A stretch of DNA of 64,000 bases from positions 24,281,615-24,345,614 of the forward strand of contig NC_091947.1 in the NCBI RefSeq assembly GCF_041260155.1. Reading direction: 5' to 3'. Made by a program: the position numbers and the translations under genes. Each line of letters begins with the position of its first letter. The first letter of the stretch is position 1. This document shows positions 21,181 to 33,000 of the stretch, piece by piece. The notes beneath the pieces are model-generated. The model was not told the DNA's origin, searched no databases, and worked only from the letters and a program-made list of their open reading frames with translations. Source of the DNA: Ptychodera flava (taxonomy: Eukaryota; Hemichordata; Enteropneusta; Ptychoderidae).

Positions 21181-23294
21181 TAGCTCCGCTGTCAGAGACG
21201 CGGAGCTTATCCGATAGGCTGATTGTCTGTCGTCGTCCGTCCGTCCGTCCGTCCGTCAACAATGGTCTTCTTCTCTGAAACTGCAAGTCATATTTCTTTG
21301 AAATTTGGTATGGAGGTTCATAGGAGTGACCTCACTCAAGTTTGTTCAAATTGTGGTGAAATTTGCATAATTGTATTTTTGGGGCATTTTTTGGTGTTTT
21401 TGGTAAAAAAATCTTCTTCTCTGAAATCGCTAGTCCGATTGCTTTGAAATTTGATATGCAGTTTGCTTAGGGTGACTTCAGTCAGATTTGTTCAAATTGT
21501 GGTGAAATTTGCATATTTGTATTTTTAAGGCAATTTTTGTCATTTTTGGTAAAAAAATCTTTAAAAATCTTCTTCTTCAAAACTGCCGGTCAGATAGCTT
21601 TGATATTTGGTACATAGGTCCCTAGGGATGATCTTTTTCAGATTTGTTCAAATTGTGCAGAAATATGCAAATTTGCATTTTTAAGGCAATTTTTGCCATT
21701 TTTGGTCAATAAATGTATTTCTCAAAAAGTACTGGTCTGATAGTTTTGAAATTTGGTATATAGGTTTCTATCGATAAACTAAGTAATATGTATTGAATTT
21801 CTGATGAAATCTGTAATTTTGTATTTTTGGGGCAATTTTTGCCATTTTTGGTCAAAAGTGTGTTTTTTCCAAAACTACTCATCTGAAAGCTTTGACTTTG
21901 GTATACAGGTTCTTACAGATTCACTAAATGGTATTTATTGAAATCATGATGAAATCTGCAATTTTGTAATTTTGGGGCAATTTTTACCATTTTTGGTCAA
22001 AAAATGTATTTCTCAAAAAGTACTGGTCTGATAGCTTTGAAATTTGGTGTACAGGTTTCTATCGATGAACTAAGTAATATGTATAGAATTTCTGATGAAA
22101 TCTGTAATTTTGTATTTTTGGGGCAATTTTGCCATTTTTGGTCAAAAAATGTGTATTTCCAAAACTACTCATCTGATAGCTTTGAAATTTGGTGTACAGG
22201 ATTCTACAGATAAACTTAATGATATTTGTTGAAATTATGATGAAATCTACAATTTTGTAATTTTGGGGCAGTTTTTGCCATTTTTGGTCAAAACATGTGT
22301 TTCTCAAAAAGTACCAGTATGATAGCCTTGAAATTTAGTATACAGATTTCTACAGATGAGCTTAGTAATATATATTGAATTTCTGATGAAATCTGTAATT
22401 TTGTATATTTGGGGCAACTTTTGCCATTTTTGGTCAAAAAATGTGTATTTCCAAAAGTACTCATCTGATAGCTTTGAAATTTGGTATACAGGTTTCTACA
22501 GATGAGCTTAGTAATATATATTGAATTTCTGATGAAATCTGTAATTTTGTATATTTGGGGCAACTTTTGCCATTTTTGGTCAAAAAATGTGTATTTCCAA
22601 AACTACTCATCTGATAGCTTTGAAATTTGGTGTACAGGATTCTACAGATGAACTTAATGATATTTGTTGAAATTATGATGAAATCTGCAATTTTGTAATT
22701 TTGGGGCAATTTTTGCCATTTTTGGTCTTTTGTTTCTCAAAAAGTATTGGTCTGACAGCTTTGAAATTTGGTATACAGGTTTGTAAAGATGAGCTAAGTA
22801 ATATATATTGAATTTCTGATGAACTAAATGATATTTATTAAAATAATGATGAAATCTGCAATTTTGAATTTTGGGGCAATTTTTCCCATTTTTGGTCAAA
22901 AAAATGCGTTTCTTGAAAAGTACTTGTCTAACAGCTTTGAAATTTGGTATACAGGTTTCTATAGATGAACTAAATTTGATCTTTTGAAATTATGATGAAA
23001 TCTGCAATTTTTTATTTTTGGGGGCAATTGGTGCAATTTTTGGTCAAAAAATTAATTCTCAAAAATTACTAATCAGATAGCTTTGGTTGACATGTTCTTA
23101 GGGATGATCCTATGTGATACATTCAAAGTATGATGAAATCTTCAATTGCATATTTTTGCAGCTTATTTTAGCCATTTTTTTCTGGCCACTGCATTGAGCT
23201 ATCAAAGATTTCCACCTTCTTCATCAACATGTGTCAAAAATAGTTATTCTTTACATAAACACAGCGGAGCTATATCGGCTGCTAGGTCGCTTGT
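21181..23294. repeat. 2.1-kb array of about 145-bp tandem units framed by inverted AGCTCCGCTG
   Basis: Around thirteen imperfect units share GCAATTTTTGCCATTTTTGG, CTCAAAAAGTACTGGTCTGA, TAGCTTTGAAATTTGG and GATGAAATCTGCAATTTTG. The CCATTTTTGGTC core recurs at about 21695, 21841, 21985, 22131, 22276, 22424, 22567, 22706 and 22886, giving a spacing near 145. The left edge has TAGCTCCGCTGTCAGAG then (GTCC)n; the right edge has ACAGCGGAGCTATATCGG, its inverted partner. It sits inside an outer repeat whose halves rejoin across it, so the whole array probably moved as one element. Confidence 0.8.
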
Positions 23295-23800
23295 TTAATA
23301 TGCAAAAGAGCTGTTTATTAACTTGACACTTCTCAATGCTTCATGGGACAATTATATATCTATCAAATCAACATATGTACCACGTTTCATCAAATTTAAT
23401 GCTGCAATTTTGGAGTAATATCACTAATTACAAAGTTCACAAAATATGCAAATGAACCCTTAATTAACTTGACACTGCTCAATGTTTCATAGCACAATGA
23501 GCTATTTATCAGATCAATATCAGTAGCAGGTTTCACTAAATTTGGTGCCGTAATTTTAGAGTTATATGCTTAATTACAAAGTTCATTAAATATGTAAATG
23601 AGCCATTAATTAACTTCACACTACTGAATACTTTGAAACAAAGTCAGATGTCTGTCGGATCAGTATCTGCAGCAGATTTCATAAAATTTGGTGCATTTAT
23701 TTCGGAGTTGTATGACTAATTACAAAACTTCATAAAATATGCAAATGAGCTATTTATTAACATGACACTACCCAATAAGTGCTAGCAATCTCAAACAGTA
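23295..23800. repeat. Outer ATATGCAAAT-type tandem repeat, resumed
   Basis: Three to four units of about 140 bp (AACTTGACACTGCTCAATG, GTAGCAGGTTTCA, AAATTTGGTGC, ATATGCAAATGAGC). They continue the repeat seen just before 21180 and match 34370-34940. Confidence 0.75.
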
Positions 23801-24597
23801 GGACAAACAACGAACACAGAGAAATGGTCAGATACTTGTTCTCATCCTGTCTAATTCAGCAACAAATATCAGTACTGTCGGTGGAGCTTGAGCAACAAAT
23901 GAAATGTAAAAAGCGACCCCCCTCTAAATCAAATTTCTAGAATTTCACCCCCAAATTCATCAATTGTAAAATATCAGCCCCCCCCCCAAAAAAAAATCAT
24001 AAGATTTGATTCATTAACCCTTCGCAATCAATGGCCCTCTTGCAGAAACATCCACTTGTAACCACCCTAGTCTAATCAAGTACATTAATATCAATGATCA
24101 AGAGCCTATAAATACACAGATTTAGCTAGTGTATTGGAAAAAATTATTCATAGTTTTCTCATAGACTGCATAGTGAATCAACATGTCGGTGAAATGTCAA
24201 AATCAAATTTCTTTCTCACACATGCACCACCCTAGTCTGATCAAGTACATTGATGTTAATGTCAATAATCAAGAGCCTATCAATACACAGATTTGGCTAG
24301 TTTTGTATTTAAAAGGAATAATGCATAGTTTTCTCATAGACTACAATGTATGGTGGATCGAGCAACATTTCCGTGAAATGCCAATTAGTCAAATTTTTGC
24401 TATAACTCCAGAAAAAACCTTCGTAAAATTTGACCCCTTCCAATCATTGATTATAAAATCTGACCACCTAAAAACGGTTTCGTAAAAGTCACCCTCCCCC
24501 CTGATTTCCACCGACCCCTTCCTGTAAAAACCAAACGCCTCCTTATTCGATTTGTTTGTTGAATATCATTGAAATTGATGAATGATCTCAAAACAGC
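23801..24597. repeat. C-tract and CACCCTAGTCTAATCAAG-type dispersed repeat
   Basis: Two imperfect copies of a block of about 160 bp (around 24050-24210 and 24220-24390) share ATCAAGTACATT, CAAGAGCCTAT and TTTTCTCATAGAC. The same block is inside the inverted-repeat element at 39848-40550. No gene is seen. Confidence 0.6.
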
Positions 24598-24686
24598 CAA
24601 TCAGCTACTCAATAGCCTTTTAGTTTCGTCTGATTCCAAGACTAGCTCACATTCCGTGAATAATTACGATCTACCAATCACCTTTA

Positions 24687-25096
24687 CAGTGAATTGCTTT
24701 GAAGCATTGGCATTACGTGAACTAGACATATTGTCTTAATTGAGGTGTTGCCAACACTGTCAGTGTGTAATTATCAGCTGAGCAGTAATTCAAGTCGATC
24801 ACAGAGAAATCAACTCTGCCAAAGTTGAAACATTGTCTTGCAGGAGGTCAGACGTAGACAAAACAACACCTGAAAGCAAGTGATATGACTCAGACAGTGC
24901 ATGGAAATATGGTGGTGTTGTTTTGACTGCGTCTGACCTCCTGCTAGACAATGTTTCAACTTTTGCAGAGTTGATTCCTCTATGATCGACTCATATTACC
25001 GCTTAGCTGATAATTGCACCTGACAGTGTTGGCAACATCTTGATTTAGACAATATCTCTAGTTCGTCTAATGCCAATGCTTCAAAGCAATTCACTG
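24687..25096. mobile_element. 410-bp hairpin MITE with TA target duplication
   Basis: Arms of roughly 180 bp (24687-24869 and 24911-25096) are inverted copies, starting CAGTGAATTGCTTTGAAGC and ending with its complement. TA flanks each side, and unit A has the uninterrupted site CCTTTAACATTCC at about 1765-1777. CAGT-type ends with TA duplication fit Tc1/mariner-type MITEs (inference). A fragment of one arm recurs at 37001-37112. Confidence 0.88.
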
Positions 25097-26443
25097 TAAC
25101 TTTCCGAAGCAAATCACATTTGCCACAACTATGTAAGCTGAACAAAGAGGTGTTCTGCTTAATGATACTGATATGAAAATCGGGAGTTGAGATGTTACCA
25201 GCGATGTGCAAGGGATAATTCTATACAGAGTAGTGAAACTGGCGATCATACAGGACTGTCTCTTGTAGCCGATTGCTTTTTAAAAATAAAGATAGTGTAC
25301 TTTCCTTCCGTTGGAATGCAGACTAACAACCCGTGCTAGCGTCTCGTCAAACAGAACATATAATTGACCAAACATGTTCGAGAGGAAACGGATTTTGTAT
25401 TTAGTGATATAGTTTCCGATATCGTCATTGATTGATTGATCCAATGAAACCGGTATAGCCACGTTAATATAATGACGAAATAAATCGTGGTGTGAACGAC
25501 GAGTTTCCCATTTCGACCCATTTAAGTACATAGTTATGTTGTTATCCTCAAAATATTGTAATACGCTCTAATGATACAGTATTGTCAAAGGTGGTGATCA
25601 TGATATTTGTGTTAAGACCTCAGTCCGACCACGAGTCAAATTTAATTTAAATTTACAACTAAAGAATGTCTGAAGTGATATTTCATAACATTTGGCTGCC
25701 TGGACGTTGCTCAGTTTAAAAAGTGCAAGGTAAATATATTTAACGACTACAACAACAACACCAATAGCACCATCACAATCAACAACAATAAAAACAAAAG
25801 AAACACCACCATCGATAATAATCATTATCACCATATAATAATAACAAAAACAAAAATAGTATTAATGTATGATACATTATATTCTGAATAAAGCTCCACA
25901 TGCAAACCTTGGTTCGTTTTTTCCGACTGCTTAAACTTTCTCATCATTTCGTTCCTTTACAACTCTATCAAAATTCAGTTTCTTTTTCTGGGAGCGTTCT
26001 TTTCTGTAATCAGTACTTTCATCAATAAATACTAGAAAGAGTAACAATGACTATACCGAATATACGCTGGACTGCTGAGGGCGCAGTTTGTCAACATCAC
26101 ATCAGATGTGTTGTATAGTATGGTACAGTGCATCAATTATGAAATAAAGAAATACCTGCATTATAATTAGGCTGATGTCCGAAGAAAAGAAAATCTAAGA
26201 ATCTTAGAGAAATCGACTTCAAGCAAAGTTTGAAATGTTGTCACAGTCATATTTTTGAGTTAAACACGATACAAATTTTCTATCCCTACGAATCTCACGT
26301 ACGGATCTAGACGCGAAGACATGTATGCCCTGAAAATGGCAATATATATGTAAGTATCAAGTTGAGTCAAACCATTTGTAGGGGTTTGCTGGATGGAAAT
26401 TTGACAAGTAAAATTTGTTTTCGTGTCGGAACTAGGAGACCAA
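25097..26443. other. Non-coding 5' flank of duplication unit B
   Basis: Colinear with about 1765-2760 and 3150-3260 of unit A, with small indels, including simple-sequence AAC/ATC-rich stretches near 25740-25860. No gene is seen. Confidence 0.5.
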
Positions 26444-28340
26444 CTAAGAACGTTTATTTAATGGGTTTGAGTTGTCTGCTTTGATTATGAATAGCTTCTC
26501 TGTTAGGATTGGCCATGATATCTTGAATGGTTTGTCCCTAGATTTGCAGTGCCAGGTGTACTTCAATAATTCTGTGCTGTTGGCATATGCCTTGCTTAAA
26601 GTTTGGAAAGATTGGACATGATTTGCAAACCGTGTTTCCGTGTTGTCAGGGTGAGGCAGGCGATGCCGTGTTTGTATGTAGAATGACGGTCCCTCCACAA
26701 ACGTGGTAGAATTCGTTGTTAAATTCGGATAATATTTAGCATAGCTAACAAGGTATTCTGTTGGTGGTGTATGAATAATTGTTTATTCATTGTTTGTTGG
26801 TGTTTTGCCGTTCAGTGCTTTGCCGAGTGCCTGTATGGCGTCATGGTGTTGTGTATGTGTGTACTGGCCACAACATCTAGCGTGGCTAAAATAGCATTGT
26901 TCGGAACATGGCCGTGTCCATTTTCCGGATGAAGTCTTTAGTGTCTCTTATTTGTTTTTGTTGTTGTTTTTTCCACAATTTGTTTGAGAAAATGGTCTAC
27001 GAATTCCGATATATGGTATGTTGGACTTGAGCATCCGCTTATAATCTTGCAACCTGCGAATTTTTGTCCTTGGTGGCGCTTTGTGTATTTTTGGAAGGAG
27101 ATACCGTAGACAGTAGTGTCTATGAAGATACCAGCGTGGTGTTCGCGTATTAGTGTAGGATGGATTTACAAGTACGGTATGTATGTATGTAGGTAGGTAG
27201 GTAGGTATGTATAAGTATGGTAGTCGATGTGTTTTTTATTTTACATTTCTGTTGTTAGTTAGTGTATATTTCTACTCTTTGTTTTGTGTCATCTGTCGTT
27301 AATTTTGTGTAGTAGTTTGGTCTAATTCTCGAGTTGTCTTTCACACTCTCTTATGTAATATATTGTGTTCATGAGTGCTGTCCCTCTTCCCTTGCCAAAT
27401 GGTTTTAAGGTAATATGCCCCTCGAAAGTGAAAGACTTAAACTTTTGCTCTAACTTTCCTCAAGGAATCTTTGAATCATTCTCTTTCAAAATCAAGAATA
27501 AAAATAGGGGGTCACCGTGCAAATTTTGGTACTAGAGAAACAAATCACCCAAGATTTACCGATATTAGAAATTCAAAATGGCCGCCATCCCTGTGTTAAC
27601 TCTATGGCAAAAAATAAAAATTTTCGAATTTCGAAAAACTAAGCCGGTGAAAAGTTTTCTTTCACCAAGAGCTTTAAAATGAACCCCCACATGTGGTATA
27701 TCAGAAGAGAACTGTAAAAGTTTGAGAGTCCGAATGTCTGTCCCCGAGGTGCGTTCTACCTTAATGGTGATTTTTGGGTTTCTTGATAGTGTTTTGATCG
27801 CCATGCGTTCGGCACGTGTTGTGTTGTCTTTTGTGTTGAAGAATGGAATTTCAGCTATTGCTAGTTTAGTAGCTTTATTGAAAGGAAGATAATAGATAAT
27901 GCATTTAGACTTCCTAACTCCCGGAGACGGCAATTTGACATGATACGTCATCTACATTCATTACTGAGTTTGTTCAATTTCATTGCGCTAGGTGACCCGG
28001 TTGTTATGTAATTTAATAATATTGTCCATGTTTGGCATGCAGCTGTAGCTTCATTTCAATTATTTTAGTTGAGAATTTTGTATGATTTGGAACCTGTCAG
28101 GAAATGTTTTACAGGCAAACGGAAGAATTCCTTTCCAACATAGGTTTTCACAATCTTGCTGAATGGTGGGTTGAACCATGTCATTTTACTCTGTCTGTTT
28201 CTTGTTTTCTTCGCAAGCTTGTCAACACGTGTGTGTTTCAACCGGCCATTGAATGTGCTGGCCTTAAGTGCCTCACTGTAGATACCTTTGCATATATGCC
28301 TCAGTGGATATCGAGAAGATGCGCTTTTGAAATCCAATTG
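26444..28340 (-). pseudogene. Penelope-like-type retroelement fragment, unit B
   Basis: The minus strand has a GIY-YIG-region remnant (TRFANHVQSF, then TEKLFIIKAD; 26444-26698) and, upstream on that strand, an RT C-terminal remnant (CKGIYSEAL, WFNPPFSKIVKTYVGKEFF; 28065-28337). Between them about 1.2 kb absent from unit A holds further sequence and a TTAA-flanked MITE. The conserved Arg lost in unit A is kept here, but the open frames are broken. Confidence 0.65.
27405..27764 (-). mobile_element. TTAA-flanked MITE (piggyBac-like ends), copy 2
   Basis: A 360-bp element with TTAA at each end, in reverse orientation to the copy at 17957-18317. Ends are TTAAGGTAATATGCCCCTCG and CGAGGTGCGTTCTACCTTAA. 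The two copies are at different places of the duplicated units, so they are independent insertions. Confidence 0.82.
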
Positions 28341-28662
28341 TATCGGGGATGTGTTTAATTATGGAGGATGGGTTGTTGGATTTCTTATTAACATATCGCG
28401 TTATCACATGGTTTCTGTCTTTGCTGATGTTTGAAGATATGTCAGGGAAGTTCTCGATACTTGGCAGCTTAAAATGACATTTACTTAATCAGACTCTATC
28501 GTCACTACCGCTTCCATAAACATCACCACCGCCATCGCACCACCTTCACAACAGCATCAGTCACCATCTCGAAAACCCACTTCATCATAACCTTTCTCCT
28601 CCACCTTCTCTCTCTTCCTTCTCTTGCTTCTCGAACTTCTTCTCTTCATCGTCTGCATCATC

Positions 28663-28664
<2 letters not shown>

Positions 28665-28716
<52 letters not shown>

Positions 28717-28725
28717 TATCATTAC
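28665..28725. repeat. (ATC)n microsatellite, unit B
   Basis: A pure ATC run, the paralogue of the two-part run at 4320-4510 in unit A. Confidence 0.92.
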
Positions 28726-29535
28726 CACCGCCACCACTACAACCATAATCATCCTTATCGATTCATGTAACAGACAAATAACTGGCAAATCGACATTTCG
28801 ATCGGGACTTTGGATGACCATTTATTTTCCATGGTAATAAAAAAATGTCATCTGCAAGTACGCCAATGAATGTGCGAATTATTTGACATGAGGGAGGGTC
28901 ACTTTTTGCTGAAAAAGGAAAGGGGCGGGTCAGAATTTTGTGTGCAAACAATCAGGGCTATCGGTATTTTTCATACATTAAGCTTTTGAAAAGCACCAGC
29001 CTCCCCTCTGTTAATTCTGTCCAAGTTTCCATGACTACAGCATGGCAAGGTGAACCGTAATAGTCTCTATGAATAATTCAAAATGGTAACCGAATTAAAT
29101 ATTGTATCCTTATCGATTACTTGTATGACATTAAACATGAGCGTTATTAGGACAAAACAGTGCTTATCCTCGGATATGTTTGACAATTCGTCAAGCGTCG
29201 AATTGTTTGGTGTTTTTATATTACAGACACTGGTGCCTGTCGTATCCAATTAATTATAGCAGCTTAATCGCTACGTTGCGATTCCGAGGAACAATTATGC
29301 TTTTTATTTCCTCTGACTCCGACAAGTCGTCTGCCATCAATTTGTAATTAATCATATAGGTGCGCACGACAACAAACGCTGTACCCGTTACTATGACAAT
29401 GGCTTGTTGACAGACAAGGGTCTTTACCAATAATTGCTGTCTTAAAACGTATGAGGCGTGAGATATAAATAATTAGGAAGCCGATGCGAATTGAAATTAA
29501 AAAGTCAGTTTGTTGATATCATACAGACTTTCGGG

Positions 29536-29542
29536 ATAAAAG
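29536..29542 (+). promoter_or_regulatory. Putative TATA-like box of receptor B
   Basis: ATAAAAG in the same sequence context as 5333-5339. The distance to the start codon is 145 bp, 64 bp longer than in receptor A, because the leader is longer. Confidence 0.55.
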
Positions 29543-29617
29543 TGCGGCTGTATGTGCCATATAGCAGCAGCGCAGAAGAAATTTGAAGAGTACTTCCATC
29601 GTTTGTGCGAATACGAT

Positions 29618-29653
29618 ATGGACTTGAAGAAGTGGAATATCACCAGTATTTGA
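29618..29653 (+). other. Upstream ORF 1 in receptor B leader
   Basis: ATG followed by ten codons and TGA, downstream of the inferred transcription start. Receptor A lacks this leader block. Whether it is translated is not known. Confidence 0.4.
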
Positions 29654-29654
29654 C

Positions 29655-29681
29655 ATGCCTCGAATGCCTTTGTGCATATAA
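29655..29681 (+). other. Upstream ORF 2 overlapping the receptor B start codon (TAATG)
   Basis: An eight-codon ORF whose TAA stop (29679-29681) shares its last base with the receptor B ATG (29681-29683). Such an overlap is compatible with reinitiation after termination, which would lower or modulate receptor B output. Function is inferred. Confidence 0.4.
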
Positions 29682-30010
29682 TGATGATATCTGAAACAGA
29701 ACCTCAAGCTGATACGTACACAGCAACATCGAGTACTTCGAATGGTCTTGAAGATGCCCCTGCATCGCTGCCTGAAGTTCTCATCCAGGGCATCACTCTG
29801 GCAATTATAGCCCTGTTATCGATTGTTTTCAACTTAACTGGATGTTACATCATTCTGAAAAATCCATCCTTTAGAGTCAGACTTCATTTCAAACTCCTCC
29901 TTTCACTGAGTTTTTGTGATCTGATATTGGCAGCGATTGGCATGCCCGTGTCACTTGCTTCAGTTTTTTTGGGAAACGACCTACTACGAACATCGCAACC
30001 TTTCTGCATG
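29681..30010 (+). CDS. Receptor B exon 1
   Basis: Encodes the N-terminus, TM1 and TM2, ending QPFCM before donor GTACGT, phase 0. From the second ATG (29684) it is 327 nt, the same as in receptor A. Confidence 0.92.
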
Positions 30011-33000
30011 GTACGTACGGTTTCAATATTTTAGCATGAGAGAGAAACAATCGAGACGGAAAGTCCACAACGCCGGTAAGGACTAAAATTCAAAATGATG
30101 GTTTCAGACCACATTCGTTTCATCTCAAGACACAGAACAGTGTAGAGTATGTATTTTTCAGAAATGTGTCAAATTCTGTGCAACATAAAAATTTATGTTT
30201 CTGACCGTCTCATTTCGAGCAATACCATTTTCGAGGGTTATTTGGCATACATATTCGTAGTGCAATGTCAGCCAATTCCAAAATGAGCTTGAAGACATGA
30301 AAATGATTGTCTTTTTGTAGATACACTAAAATAAATCAAGGATTGCACTGTGTTTTTGGCATTTGCATTCTATTTTCAATCCAGTGCAAATGTCGGTGTT
30401 ACAAGCATTGAGCATAATGCAGTTAATGTTTGAATGCGACACAATGTTACATATGTCACAAAACATAGACAAGGTCATCAAATTTAAATAGCCGGAAGAT
30501 GATTCACTCCCACTGAAATGACGGAGGTGATTTATGTAGGATGAAAATAATTTTATGTTTTTCTCCATAGTTCAGTGGTGTCGTACATGTTTCAGCGTTG
30601 GCAACCTCAACATTTGGACTGACTGCCATTTCTGTGGATCGATGTTTCGCCATTTGGAGCCCGCTCAAATATCGCAATTACACCAATTCCAAGAAGATCA
30701 GTATTGTGATTATTCCGATCTGGGTCCTTGGAATACTACTTTCAACCATTCCGCTTTTTGGATGGGCTCCGTATGCTTATAATTCAGGTACACACATTTT
30801 CCTTACATGAAGGCCGATTCAGAAGCTTTATGTCATTAATTCCGATAATCAGAAAACGCACTTGCGTAATATTGAAATGCTCATGAAATTGAAGTCAGGG
30901 AGTAATAATACGTTAGATGGCAATCAAAGAAAAGCCATCTAATATTCCATTCAACGTGTTCCTAGAACTGTAGTTTCTCAGTTTCCTGGAATGTCAATGT
31001 TTGTTTCAGGGTGACATCACTGCCAATAATAATAAAGCTACCTTTTCGGCGATACGCGAGGGTGAACATTGCTAAGGATCAGATGCGTTGGAGAATGTTT
31101 AATGTCTATGAAAATTCACACATACAATTGTTTTTAATATTAAGCAAATACACCCGGTTACAAGCCAATTGTTGACGTACTTAACATAAAATAGAAAAAC
31201 GCTTATGTCTTATGTCAGTGTTTGAGGATGACGTCGGCAGCTAAAATATGATTGATTTTACAAATGCAGAGCTACAATTAGCCTGATCAAATGAATATTA
31301 TGCTGCGCATGAAGAGTTTGTTGCATTTTGACTTAATGAGTGTCAGTTGAGAGCACAAATAACCGAAGATCGTTTTTACAAACATCCTTTAATAACACAT
31401 TTTGTTAAACTTCTAAGTTGTGAGGTGCCGATGAGAACGACCGTTATCGTCCAAATTTATGTTTCAAATTACCGCGAAGGATTGAATCTCAACATAGGAG
31501 TCGCAATCTGATAAAGTTTCGATGTATCCCGATAAACTGTGGCAAGCATAGTCATCGATTGCATCAGTCGTTGTGTGATGGGTGGCTCTATTTATGATGT
31601 AATTATGATTAAGAACGCTTCCTATTTAAAAATGATAACGTTTCATGTTAGTTTACAGTTTGAATATTGCTTGCTTGAAATTTGAAAAACTACATAGCAT
31701 TAACCCCTATATTTAAGACTGATAACCTTCACATTAGTGTTTTTATGTTGGATGGAGACAAGAGTAGTTGCACTGATGCACTCCCACAACGTCTCAGTTA
31801 AAGCATAGACAGCTATAAGCACGTCACATCACAGCTAGGGAACCCTGACTCAATAATAGTAAACAAGTAAATAAAAAATAGAAAAAGAAAAAGAGAAAAT
31901 GGCCAAAAAAGAACAGAAATAGGCAGAATAAACAAAAACAAAACCAAAAAACAGCAAGTAACAAACAAATAAACAAGCAAACAAACAAATCACTTGTCAA
32001 ACTTCCATGGAAGATACTAGATTGACCTTGCTATGTAATTGTCCTCCTCTCTAGATTCATCTTGCTTAGAGTATACAGAGAGTAGGACCATGCCATAGCA
32101 AGGCGAATCTCGTCTGTTTCATGGAAGTCTCACAATTGATCCTTCAGTCGTTTGTATGTTTGTTTGTTTACTTATTTGTTTTTGTTTACATGTTTTTTTT
32201 GTTATTCCATAGTCTATTTTTTCTTGTTTGACCATTTTTTCTGTTTATATTATTTTTCTATTGTTAATTTACTTAACTGTTATTCAGTCAGAGTTCCCTA
32301 TGGTTATATTATACAAACACTGAATCTCTCGTGGCGTATTTCTGTTGTTGTTCAGTGAATCCAAGTTCTCCTCTCAGTGTTGGCAAAATGGCGATATCAG
32401 ACATTTAGCATCGTAAAAATTTTGCATCAATGTATTAAGTCGAAGTCGTAATGCCTTTTTATAAAACGAACAAAGAAAGCGTCAAATGGAAAAGCAAGCC
32501 ATAAAGTGGCGATATAGATAATTGTAATTCAAACATTTCGCTTATCATTTACATGTAAAGGGACCCATCACTGTTCGCCACAATGGACCTCAGGGTGTGG
32601 TTATTACAGGCTGTCTGTCATCCTTGGAATGGTGATGCCCGTGTCTGTCATGGCAACATCGTACATCGTTATATACAGGAAGCTTAGACAAAGCCATGCC
32701 AAAGTCAAGCCCGGGATGGTGTTCACTGTCTCCAGTAGGGGAAACCCTCCTCAAGGTTCACGTTTTCAAGAAACGTCAGTTACTAACACGGCTCGTGTCG
32801 ATGGTATGGATCGTCGTACGTCGACAAATGGTCGCATTGTGTCATATATAGGGCACGGAAGTAGCAATATCACGACAAACACTGAGGGAAATGTGTTGAA
32901 TCATTGTGAAGGAAGAATTCGGTCAAGAGCGGAAAGGAAAGTAGCAAGAACAGGTAAAACTTGGAATCACTATTGTTATTTTTTTGATCAGAATGGCCAA

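Noticed and set aside
21181..23294. CRISPR-like or coding interpretation of the tandem array
   Set aside because: Units are about 145 bp, imperfect throughout and have no spacer/repeat division; short open frames on either strand just follow the unit period. The host is an animal.
29672..29680. GTG at 29672 as the start of receptor B
   Set aside because: Nuclear animal genes normally start at ATG; ATGs at 29681 and 29684 follow directly and align with receptor A.
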